Assembly (NCBI GenBank): GCA_020746995.1
Contig: JAGPXD010000001.1
Coordinates: 7,750,001 to 7,814,000, forward strand
Direction: 5' to 3'
DNA length: 64,000 bases
DNA from: Plectosphaerella cucumerina
Taxonomy: Eukaryota > Ascomycota > Sordariomycetes > Glomerellales > Plectosphaerellaceae
A model generated the notes under the pieces. It did not search any database. It worked only from the letters and a program-made list of their open reading frames with translations, and was not told where the DNA came from. A program made the translations under genes and the position numbers. Shown one piece after another: positions 22,128 to 32,279 of this stretch (position 1 is the first letter of the stretch; every line of letters starts with the position of its first letter).

Positions 22128-24426
22128 TCACACCGACCCCTTCCTCTCGCTGGGCATACGGTATGCCAGGGAGTAGGGAGCCGCGCGCTCGCGGGCCATG
22201 AGCCTCCTGCCGGGCAGGGAGCCGCGGCAGCCCCCGGTCATATCGTTGCCCGGGGGCATGGCCTTCTGGGGCTGGCCGGGGAAGGGCGAGGGGACGACCC
22301 CGGCGTAGGGATGATGCAGCTGGTGCTGCTGCCCGGAGGACGCCTCGTGCCCCGGCGGGGAGGGACACTTGTTCGCGTTGGTGGCAGGCATGGCGTACCC
22401 GAGGGTCGGCTGGACAGGGTCAAGGCCCGCGACTGAGACAGGGCTGTGATGGCCAATCCACCCCTCCGGGCCAACTGGACCGCCGGATGGCGCCATGGTG
22501 GTCACCATGGCCGTGTCGGCGATTATCCTTGCTGAGGCCGTGGGGATGGGGGGGTGCGGGTCGTGGAGGCCGAAGTCCGACATGGCGGTGCAGGCAGCGG
22601 GCGAGGCTGTCAAGCCGTGCTGCATGTGATGCTGGTGGTGGTGGTGGTGGTGGTGGTGGTGGTGGTGGTAATGCTCCATAGCGCTGGAGCGCTGGCCCGG
22701 CGGAGGCGTCGTCGTCTGCCCCCGAGTCCACGCAATCGGTACCAGGCCGGCTGCGGGATACGCCACCGCCTGCGGCCTGCCGTTTGTAGCCGCAGCATGG
22801 TGAGAGGCCACGGTATTTTCCTTCCGGGCCCCATGACCGGTGACCTTGCCCACGTACTCGGCCTTGTCGACGTAGTCCCGGACCAGTCCCGACAGACCCT
22901 TCCGGGGCTTCGCATCCCGGTCAGGAGATGGCCTGGGCTCGTGCTGGCGGACCTCGGCCTCCTCGAGCGCGCTCCGGCGGATGATCTGGATCATAGACAG
23001 GATCTGCTCGGCGTCGCTCTGCAGACGCTTCTGCGTGCCACCCCATGGCTGCGAATTTTGTGGTGGGAGGGCCTCGAGCGCTCGGGTGACGTTCTTGACT
23101 GCGGGTCTGACGAGCTCCAGACCTTCCAAGACGAGTCGTGCTCGAGCCTCGTCTGTGAGGTAGTTCCCTTGTTCCCGCTGACGTGCCTCGAGAGCATCAA
23201 CGTCAGGCTTGACTTCCCGCCGGAAGTAGTCCAGGACGACATGGGGTCGGAGAGCCTGCTCCTCTGGTATCGGTTTGGGCTCCGGCTCCGGCCTCCGGTT
23301 GTTACGGCTGTTGCGCGGCTTCGACGGCTTCGGGGTGGATATTAGCCTGGTGTAGGCGCCGTGGTAGTTGACATCTGTGAGAACCATGGTACGCTGCTCA
23401 GCGGCCCGGTAGAATGTTGGCTGGTGGTTCTGTAGTACTGCGCCCTGGGATGACGGCGCCTGGGATTGCCCACCATGTGCACGCGACATGTCATAGGACC
23501 GAAGGGAGCTCATCATCTGGTAATGTTGCGTCGGGTCGAGAGGGGAGGAGACTGAGTCGTGGAACCGGTGGATGTCTAATTTGGGTAACTGGGTTGCCGG
23601 AACTGTGTCGGGGTACGAGTGTGCAATCTGTCCCTGCCAGTCATCACCGGACATGGCTGTCGGCCGTGTCGACGTCTGAGCGACCTGGGTTGGCGCAGCC
23701 CTCCTCTCGTGGTGAGGAGCTTCGGGAGAACAATCGTAGGAAGTCTGCATGCGCATGTAGTTGAGTGAGTCTGAGGAGTTCGGGTTGATCAAGAGCGATG
23801 TTTTTGCTTCCTGCGGGTACGACTTCCAAGGCGCGTAGTCGTTGTTAAACAAGGGGTGGAAGCTGCCGTGGGGAGGGCCAGCCAAATCCAGCTTGTCGAC
23901 CGTGGCACCATGGCCCAAGGGTTCGTAGGTGTGCGCGGTGACGAGGCGGGACGAATTCGCAGGCTGAATAGTCTGGTTGTTGCTCTGAGAAGTAATCAGC
24001 AGCAGCCCTCGACAGAAGGTCGCCAGGACCAAGACGCACCCCAGTGGCATCGTCGATCTCATCGTTGCGGCTGAAGCTGATGGCCGAGTCGCGCCTCAGA
24101 CTGTCGACTGGCTTGATGTTCGCCAATGGCGTGAGCGGGCTTGCGACGGAGGGGCTACTGAGGCCCCAGGCGAGGTTCTTCTCGGGGAGGACATCCACCT
24201 CCGGAAGATTTCCCGCCGGGCTCATGGCGACCCAGGAAAGCGGCGTGCTGCCGTCCGCGGGCAGCCAGCACACTGACGACGACAGCACACCCATTGGCCG
24301 GAGGCTGCTGAGGCCCAGGACGCGCATGGCATGGTGGCTGCCGCCGGTGAGCTCGTCCTCGAGGATGCTTATCGGGTCTCCCTGGCTGTACACGACGGCA
24401 TCGAGAGAGTGGTCGTCAGGGGCCAT
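22128..24426 (-). CDS. Large low-complexity protein with helical core and poly-His tract
   Basis: The model has two exons, 24426-24040 (129 codons) and 23984-22128 (619 codons), joined by a 55-base intron with GTGCGT donor, CTGAT branch and TTCTCAG acceptor, phase 0 on both sides. The product is about 747 residues. Residues 1-380 are Ser/Pro-rich and disordered. A structured region near residues 370-510 has PHVVLDYFRREVKPDVDALE, RLVLEGLELVRPAVKNVTRA and an amphipathic SDAEQILSMIQIIRRSALEE. A run of about 11 His with one Gln follows (22628-22670), then Pro/Gly-rich sequence. No nucleic-acid-binding domain is visible. The composition suggests a scaffold or transcription co-factor, but that is a guess. 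The gene appears intact, unlike most neighbours. Confidence 0.7.
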
Positions 24427-26229
24427 GACCCCGTGGAGGTGGTGTATGGTGGAAACGGATTGAAGGCACTGGTATCGAGAGAGAGGATATACCGTCACCC
24501 ACATGTACCGTGTGAGAGAGGCGGTCTTATGAATGCTGGCGAACGATGAAGAGATGAAGGGATAAGGACGATGGCATGAAGATCCGGGGCACCCGGGGGG
24601 GATAAGTGATTCATCGGGCGTCAGCTGAAGGCGAAGGCCGCGGCTGCAGAATTTCCAGAAGCTACTCCTCGGGCGACCTGGACCAGCCGTATCCTGCAGG
24701 ACGGCCATGAGCGCACAATGACGAACCTCACCGACGTCGCTACAACCAGTACGTGCTTTTTGTCCCCTACGTGTGTCACATTGCCCACCCCCGGGCAGCA
24801 GCAGTAGAGGGTCCGAGTGTAGCTGGGCTGACCAGGGCTCGTTGCATCCACACAGGCAAGTCCTGTGCGCATCTTTCACCCACACGTCGCTGCCCCTAGT
24901 GGATGATCACCCACATGTCTTGGGTAGATGGTCGCATTAGTCCGAATGAACGGGCGGTCGCCTTGCTGCGATGGGAACCCCGTTGCCTTGCGCACAAGTG
25001 CCTGTCCGCGCCTGCTTTGCGTTGCCGGGGTCGAGGTGTACGCGCGTTGCTGACTCTGGCCATCCACCACGGGATACAATGGGGACGGCTGCCATCACCC
25101 CTCATGTGTCACAAGGCGCGGCTCCTCGGCCACCTGCGGAGACAGCGAGCTGTGCCCTTGGCAGCAACGAGGTCGACCGTCGCAACACGGTATTGCCGCG
25201 ACCCAAAGAACGCCGAGATGACCGCCATCGATCTTACCGGCGGTCGATTTCCAGAGGGGTGTTTTGAAGAACCCTCTGCCAGGCGCGTAGATGAAGAGCA
25301 GCGCGCGCTGGATCAGACGTGGCCTTGGCCCCCGGCGCTGTACGAGATCATCGTGCGTCCGAAAATCATTGGTGGCGGGTGCAGGAGGGACGTCTGATCG
25401 AGGACAGGCCCTGACAGGTACCGATCGTAAGACGCAATCCTTGCTGCAGTCGAGCAGACAGCGATCGCAGGGTGTGCGTGTGCGGCCGTCACCCACCAAC
25501 ACCACCGCAGGGACGGACGATATCACATCTCAGATTTCGAATTCTCACTCTTCTTCAGCCTGCAGACGCCCAGTTCACGATTCCCCTGAGCTTCCTCTGC
25601 TCGGGGGACATCCGAACACCCATTGAGACGGCACGTGCGCCTGTGACGGCTGCAACGGGCAGACCTTCGAGAAACGGGAAGCAGCGGCTGTTCCCGTTGC
25701 ACTAGTCGCGGCCCGCCATCGCTGCGCTTCAGCATGTTCAGCGCACAAGGACGGCAACTGACCGGCGGGCGGGCAGGGTAAGGCTGGTGGTGCTAAACTA
25801 CGCCCCCGCAGCTAGGCGAAACTCCGAGTCGTCGCCCTGCCACTTCCTGCATTGCTCACCTGCCTACGAGGAGCGTCTCTCCCAGTGGCCGGTCAGCAGC
25901 CACCCACAGCCTCCTCGACGACCACACCACCCCCGGCTCTTTGCCTGCACCGGATCGCTTCCCCGGACAGGAACTGGCGTCCAGGGGCATTCGCGCCGTC
26001 CCTGGGGGGCTGTTGATGCTCTGGGCATACTACAGAAGCCACCCGGCCTCGAGAGCGGCCTAGCATCCACGATAGCCCAGGGACCCGACGATTGCCTGGC
26101 CCATGCACTGCCACGCCGCCACGATTCAGCCCACGCCCTCCCCGACTGCAGCAAGCCTCGTTCGTCTGAACTCGCCTGCAGTGCCAATAGACCAAAAGCA
26201 CACGCCCTTCCCCGGCATCATCATGCTCA
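24427..26229. other. Stretch without recognisable gene
   Basis: This includes the likely promoter of the minus-strand gene ending at 24426. Beyond it the DNA is GC-rich with long open frames in several phases (24903-25397 and 25787-26551) that look like chance. I see no motif, RNA or repeat. Confidence 0.4.
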
Positions 26230-26720
26230 GCCGTCCAACAGGACCACCTCCTCGGCAATCCGGGCGCCCCCGCCATTCTGGCCCCAGCTCAAACCGCCCG
26301 TGGCCCGTCATCGATCTCGCCCGCAGCCCCCGAGGCGTGTTCTGGCAAAGTGTCCTGATTCCAAACTTCTGGCCAAGGTCGCTGTGCAACTCACACGTCG
26401 CCCACATGAGCGGCCTGCGCCTTGCGACGACACCCGCCAAGCCCAACGGCGATGCCGTTCGCGTCAACAACCGCTTCCAGGTCTACGAACCGAGATTTGC
26501 CAGCCGGCTCTGGCTCGAGACGAGCCTGCACGAGGTCCTCACACAGGATGAGTCTCTGAGCCGCTGTGGGAGCATCCCCCTTGCATTGTGGCCGTCTATT
26601 TCGCCCCCTGCCACCGGAGCCGTGGGCTTGCATTCGCTGACCTGCTGGCGTTGGTGTCTCAGGGGCGGTGAGGTCGTTGGCCTCAACTCCAACATCCGTA
26701 TCTACCGTACTCCAAGTGTC
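26230..26720 (+). pseudogene. Prolyl-4-hydroxylase-like dioxygenase, N-terminal half
   Basis: Members are 2-oxoglutarate/Fe(II) dioxygenases that hydroxylate prolines or related substrates. The plus frame reads VLIPNFWPRSLCNSHVAHM, then LATTPAKPNGDAVRVNNRFQ, then PRFASRLWLETSLHEVL and finally GGEVVGLNSNIRIYR. This is the N-terminal half of the fungal family in the expected order, up to the point just before the HxD iron-binding motif. The sequence then stops matching near 26715. The continuation lies on the opposite strand at 27390-27028. The true N terminus is unclear; the frame is open from 26103. Confidence 0.6.
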
Positions 26721-27027
26721 AGTACTTTGACGCGCATTGTAAGTGATCGACGCTCATTGTCTCCCTTGTCCTTGAAAACCAGATGCGCCCCTCGTCCGTG
26801 CCCCAGTATCTCCCAACGTTGTTCAGGGTCTGGTGTGCGTTATCGCCGCCAGGTTCTAGCCTTCCTCGTCCAGCCCTGACCCTTTGGCTACTGGACCCAG
26901 TTCGAGGCCGGCACATTGTTTTGGCCCCCGTTCAGAGGCCCAAGGGACAGGCAGCCAGCTAGGTCTGGTTCATCTGCCACACGACCAATGACGACAGGGT
27001 CTTGTCAATTTCGATTCCCATGCCCTG

Positions 27028-27390
27028 TCACCGCAACATGGCAGCCCATACGGGGGGTGGTCCGCTCTCCACCGCGAGCTCCGTGTTCCAGAACCGCAGC
27101 ACCAGAGGCATGAACCCCCAAAGGTCGATGCAACTCTCGACGATGCACTGCATCCTCACTTGCCCTCGCTTGTCTAGGTGGCCCACCTTTTTTGGGGATG
27201 TGGTGCCTCTCACCTGCTCAGGGATCATCTTCGGCCTATCGCGCGGGTAGAAGACGGTCTCGCCACCGGCGCAGTTGGAGCCGTCCACGTTGTCTTGCAC
27301 GAAATGGAAGGAGACGCAGGGTCGGAGGGCGGAGACCACGTTCGAGTCATCATCTGGCACACGGTGGTGTTTCTACGTCAGCGACTTTCT
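27028..27390 (-). pseudogene. Prolyl-4-hydroxylase-like dioxygenase, middle part, inverted
   Basis: The minus frame begins around DDDSNVVSAL, which resembles HYDDSNVV with its iron-binding His changed, and continues SFHFVQDNVDGSNCAGGETV and FYPRDRPKMIPEQV. This follows directly after the part found at 26230-26720 in intact relatives. A donor-like GTGAGA follows EQ near 27225. The distal His and the 2-oxoglutarate-binding Arg are not found. Together with the plus-strand half it points to an inversion inside the gene. Confidence 0.55.
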
Positions 27391-28950
27391 TGACGCACAA
27401 GACCGACCAGAGCAGTGTGGAAACGGGCTGTCCGCGTGCCTGGTTCGGCACGGACGCAGCGCGCCAGCCCATCGCTACCTCCAATATTCGCACCGAGTAG
27501 TCTAGGCACTCCCGGCGCTTCCCCGCAAACCCTTTTCTGAGACTTTACCCCGATCGTCTCGAGAAAACTCTTCGGTGCGCTGCCTTGTACTAACGCTGTT
27601 TCGGACGCTGCCGTGGGATCCGGCATCTGCCGGCCCTGGTTTTCCCCCCGAGTGGGCGAACACACCGTGAGGCTGGGAATGTCCCTTGCGAGTATCATCG
27701 TCGGCACTATTGGGAAGAGACGGCGAGGCTGCACAGCTTGCGGCCAGTCTTGCCCCTGAGCACTGTCGCCACTCACGTCGCAGCGCCCGTGCTGGCCATC
27801 CTGGCTCAGCCTTCGCCGACCTTTGGGATCTCGATGCCATGGGGGAGGACTCCTTCGACGAAGACACTATGCTAAAGGGTCCCGCAAGAGGCAGGGGACG
27901 ACGGTTTCTGGCGGACCGGCAATGAAGAAGAGGATATCTGCTGACTTCGATCCTGCCGAGCCGAGGCATTCCCTCAACAGTCCTCCAGCCTTCAGCAGCC
28001 CTCAAATCCGGTCCCTCGCCAGGCCGAAGACACCCTGCCAGACGCCCCTCAACTAAACTAGAGTTCCGCTTCCCAGACTGCGTCCAAACTGCTCCGGCCA
28101 ACCAAACCCCTCAGAAACAGTCCGCCAAAGTCCGCCGAGAGGAACAACGGGATTCCGCCACCGAGACAGACCTGATCAGGCTCAGAATGGTTGATGGGAT
28201 GTTGAACCAATGCATCAAGATGGAGGGCAGGGAGCTGTTGAAAGCTGTGCTGGTCTGAGGAACGCACTCTTCGATGAGATCTACGCCGAAGATTAGCGGG
28301 AGGGCATTCAGGCAGAGGCGTCGCGTACCATGGCCTCGATGATCGCTCGGTGTTTGAGGGTCGGACAGGCGCGGATGGCTGGCTAAGCAAACAATCGTGT
28401 GGGATACAGAGCCGGCGATTGACTCTGTGACGATGGGGCGTGTGACGTTAGCTCTTCTGAGCGCTGCGAGGCTGCGGCTTAGCGCGAGGGCAGTGCATCA
28501 GGTGTGACACTGCGATCTCGACGCTGTTGGACACGAGGAGACGCCCGCGTAGAGACCAGACTGGCGATAGGAGCCAGTAAATTCACCGGGTTGCGGCAGG
28601 TGAGGCGAAGCAGTGGTGGCCACCCTACTCTGGCTTCGACGGACGTGCTGCCATGAAGTTGGCGCCCACCGAAGGTGATAGGTATAGAAGCACGCCACGA
28701 GTTCTACTCGCATCCTGCTTCCCCAGTCACAGAGCAACGCGAACTGCGCAGCTTTCCGTCAGACCTCCGTCTGGAGAGCCGCCGCTGATGTCCGCCTATA
28801 ACAGCTGCCCCCCTTCTCCCACCGAGCATTGGAGGGGATGACCCCGCAGTGGAGGACATCACTCCTCTCGCTCCCCGGCGCGCCGCGACCTACTTGCAGA
28901 CCTGCTGCCGGCTTGAGCCGGACGCAGGAGGACGACCTGACGATCCCTGT
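27391..28950. other. Stretch without recognisable gene
   Basis: GC-rich, with long frames on the minus strand (27502-28101) rich in Arg, Ser and Gly and without a domain. A short N-terminal part of the following esterase relic may begin near 28900. Nothing else is supported. Confidence 0.35.
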
Positions 28951-28959
28951 CCCGTATTC

Positions 28960-29651
28960 GCAGTCAACGACATGTCATTGATCCCGAACAGAGACATGAG
29001 GTCCGGGATGGCCTACATGCACCAGAAGGATGCGGACGGGACCCTGAGGCCTTGGGATCGATCATCTCGTGCGCACGCATTTAGTGATTGACCCCCCGAA
29101 CAGCGCCGAAGTGGGGGCCGTCTTCAACAGTGAAGGCAGGCATGTTTGCGCGGCCGCAGGACATCTGTAGTGAATACTTGGTTGGGTGGCGCTGGTGATC
29201 TGGTCTGGACTGGCCGACGCCTCCCTCGTAGAGGTCCTGGCCGTTCTCCTCAACGACGGCACCTGTCCTCGCACGGCCGCCAAGATCCAAGGCAAGGCCA
29301 TGGTCGACGAGATGTTCCGCAACCGGGTCGCCGACTTCCCCGACTTCGTGCGGCAGGGGCTCGCGGCGGCCAAGCCTGACCTCACGCTCCCTGCGAGCGA
29401 TCTGCATCCCCTGGCTGACTGGGGCGCCTCAGGGCTGGGGCATCACTCTCATGCAGGCCAACGGCACGGCGACGGGAAGGTCCGAGAGCACCGTCCACTG
29501 GGCTGGGCTGGCGAATCTGTGGTGGTGGTGCGACCGCGAGAAGGGTATCGCGGGAATGGTGGTGACGAAGATTACGCCTTTCGGAGATGGTAAGATGCTC
29601 GAGCTGTGGGGAGGTGTCGAGGCAGCGGTGTATGAGGCGTCCAAGGCGTGA
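28960..29651 (+). pseudogene. Beta-lactamase-like serine esterase, C-terminal fragment
   Basis: The family (PF00144: fungal LovD/EstB-like esterases and acyltransferases) uses a Ser-x-x-Lys nucleophile. The fragment has MSLIPNRDMRSGMAYMHQKD and ADGTLRPWDR, then after disturbed sequence VEVLAVLLNDGTCPRTAAK, VDEMFRNRVADFPDFVRQG and AAKPDLTLPASDLHPLADW. After a frame change near 29425 it continues GWGITLMQANGTATGRS and STVHWAGLANLWWWCDREKG to a natural end, VYEASKA. The Ser-x-x-Lys half is missing, and the region around 29090-29190 is scrambled with stops. The order and spacing fit the C-terminal half of the family. Confidence 0.65.
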
Positions 29652-30393
29652 ACAAAGGACAGGGGCCGCGGAGTCGAGCCGCGGCTAATGCGCAGGGTGA
29701 AGGCAACGGTGCCGACGGGGGATAAAGCCGGGGATTTCTCGCTTATTTTATTTCTTTTCCCATTGTACTATAAGGAGCGCCAACCATGAAGTTGAAACAG
29801 TACACCCATCGATTGTGGGGGTAGAGCGCGACCAGGCTCTCCTTCCGTGGCCGCCTGAGCTTGAACATCACTAGGCAGGCAAGGCCGACAGTCCGCCCTG
29901 GAGGCAGGAAGCGCGCCGAAGGAACGGGAGCTCAGTCCGAGCAGCGCTCAGCGCTTGAGGCGTGCCGTGATGTGCCCGTAGGAAACGCTCGTCGGCGCAA
30001 AAGTCAGGCCACAGTGGCACAAGAGTCTGAGAACTGGAACCTACAGTCAGGTCTCGGTTCGCGGCCACTAGAGCGCCCGACACTGCGACGTTGACGTGCG
30101 GGGTTCACTGTTCCCGCGTCTCGCTTCACTTCTTCTCCCGTCCCAGACATGATCATCTGGGCATATGAGACCGACTCATCCCGCGCATGCATGCGGCACG
30201 AGGTGATCAAACACATCAGTCTTTGAAGTCTTTGAATAGACATTGGACTACTTAATTTTCACCTGATCCATCGGGTGCTACCCGCGCTCCTGGCCTCACC
30301 CTCGCCATCACCACTCCTGCTCCTGCTCCTGCTCCTCATCCTTCCCAGGGCGACAAGAGAGCCGCCCATTCATGTTGCTTCATTTCCCTCGTA
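29652..30393. other. Intergenic stretch with a short CTCCTG repeat
   Basis: No gene is recognised. A CTCCTG hexamer run lies near 30313-30340, shortly before the start of the Zn2Cys6 regulator. Such pyrimidine tracts are common in fungal promoters. Confidence 0.4.
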
Positions 30394-32279
30394 TTGAATC
30401 CGACAGATCGGCCGCCCATGCGTCGATATCAGCACTCATGCGACCAGTGCCGCAGGTCGAAGAGAGGCTGCGATCACCCTCCACTGCCCTTTACTGACAA
30501 TGCTGGCGGCTGTGCCGCGTCCCTCTTGGGGCGACACTTCAGAGTAGGTGGCGTCACAGCACCCGCTGCATGCCCGTCATTGTACTCACACTCGTGATAT
30601 AGTGCCCGAGGTGAAGCCCTGCTCTTTTTGCATCAAGACGAAAAAGGCATGCACCATGAACTGGGCCTGGTCGCACATCCAGGTCGCCACGGCTCTCGAG
30701 GCCGTCTCGCGCTGGGAGCGAGGCCTGGACACGCTCCTCCCTGCGAAACGAACCATGTCGGGTGATCCTGAATGTCCCGTGGCAACAGCGGTAGACGAGT
30801 CCGAGATCTACTACATGCCGCCGGGCGGGACGAGCCACGCACCGTCTCCGATGGATTCTTCCGACGGCCACTCCTTCGCGCCAGCTCAACTCCCGGTCCG
30901 TTGCCTGAGTTGGACTACCTGGATGCGATAGGTGTGTCCAAGCCCAAACTCGGTTCTATAGTGTCCTCTGATATGCCGGCTGTGGGGTTCCTCGATGGGC
31001 CTCTGCCATATGCGTTGCCTGGCCCCTCGTCGTCCGACTGGTCCTCGTCAGAGCTCAAATCTGGGACCAGCATCCCTTTCAGCATCTCTCAGTCGCCTGA
31101 GGTATTTGACCTCTCCGGGGTTGGTCAACGGACGTCTCGAACATCACCCCCTCTTCCGATGGATATGAAAGTGTGACTGGCCGTCCACCCCCGAAACGCC
31201 AACGGCAAGCTCGCCCTCGGGAGATGCCCTCTCTATCGCCCTTCTCCGCAAGCAGCGCCCTAGCCGCCAGGTCCAGCTCTAGTTTCATCTCCTCCAAGCT
31301 TCTACAGATCTACCACGACGTCCTCGAGCTCAACCTCTCGTGTTGGCTCACCGAGGCAAGCTGCCCTTACAAGGGAGCTCGATGCAGAGAAGAGGGCCGA
31401 AGGCTGGCAGAATGGGGGCCTTGTTGGTCAAATCGCACCTTTCAGCGGACACTGAAGCTCGACCGAGCAGTGGCAGCCACGGGCCTGATCCATCTGACGC
31501 GATATGAGGATCGCGCCGCCACTCAGGCCCTTCACTGCGCCATCATGGCCTTTGCCACGCAGTGGGCCCAGGGTAGCCGCCGGAAGAAGGAACGGTATAC
31601 GTTCCTCGGCACCACCTTCGAGGGCGGCGCAAATCGAAGCGACCCCGCCGAGGAGATGGCCGAGGGCTTTGACCGTGACCTCCAGCAGCAGTTTTGGAAC
31701 CAAGCACATAAAGCTCTGCAGGACGCCGAACATATGGAGAGCTGCAAGGTCGCATATGCTGAGCTCGTTTTCGGCCTGGCCCAAAAGCCCTGGGCGCTCG
31801 AGGATGTTCAGTCGACTTTCGGCCGAGAATGGCAACCGGGGCAAGTAGCGCCCTTTGAGCCGGCCAAGTTCACCTCTGAGATATGTCGTGCCATAACGAG
31901 GGATGGCCCGCCGGTCTATCTCGAGAGAGCCGCCCGGAAGATGCACACGGTCAAGTCCCGCTTCGACTCTTCCTCCCGGGTGCAGAGAGGGACCGTCGGC
32001 CAATCGTCGACATTGGGAATGAACGACGAGGACTCGACGACCGTGGGCCTCATGTACTGGCTGGCCGTCATGGTCGATACCGTCTCCTCGTCGATGAACG
32101 AGCGCCCTGTCGTGGTGACTGACCAGGAATCACCACCAAAAACCAGACCCTCACTTCAACCCCATTTTTCAATCAATGTAGTAACAGGATTGTACAGTCG
32201 TGTGCTTCACAAATCGGTCTCTCTATATTTATCTATGTTGTCGAAATATTACCTTTCTCAATTTGGGCCTTCTAGGTAA
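30394..32279 (+). pseudogene. Zn2Cys6 transcription factor of the AlcR / cluster-regulator type
   Basis: The DNA-binding domain is split by an intron, as is common: HSCDQCRRSKRGCDHPPL in exon 1 and VKPCSFCIKTKKACTMNW in exon 2. The intron lies about 30516-30602 and ends GATATAG. The six Cys are all present. A Ser/Pro-rich linker follows, and then the family's middle region from 31290: LNLSCWLTEASCPYKGARC, EWGPCWSNRTFQRTLKLDRA, ALHCAIMAFATQWAQGSRR, AYAELVFGLAQKPWALED and GLMYWLAVMVDTVSSSMNERP. One-base frame changes occur near 30893 and near 31125, both in C or G runs. The C terminus after SMNERPVVV is replaced by unrelated sequence, so about 150-200 residues seem to be missing. Relatives regulate ethanol use or secondary-metabolite clusters; no cluster is visible here. 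Confidence 0.75.

Noticed and set aside
22128..24062. The long minus frame could start at 24062 with an apparent signal peptide (PLGCVLVLATFCRGLLL).
   Set aside because: That hydrophobic stretch is the translated intron (23985-24039, GTGCGT...CTCAG). Splicing joins an upstream exon in phase, so there is no signal peptide.
25787..28101. Several long GC-rich frames as genes.
   Set aside because: Arg/Pro/Ser-rich composition in overlapping frames, no motifs and no intron support, apart from the hydroxylase pieces listed.
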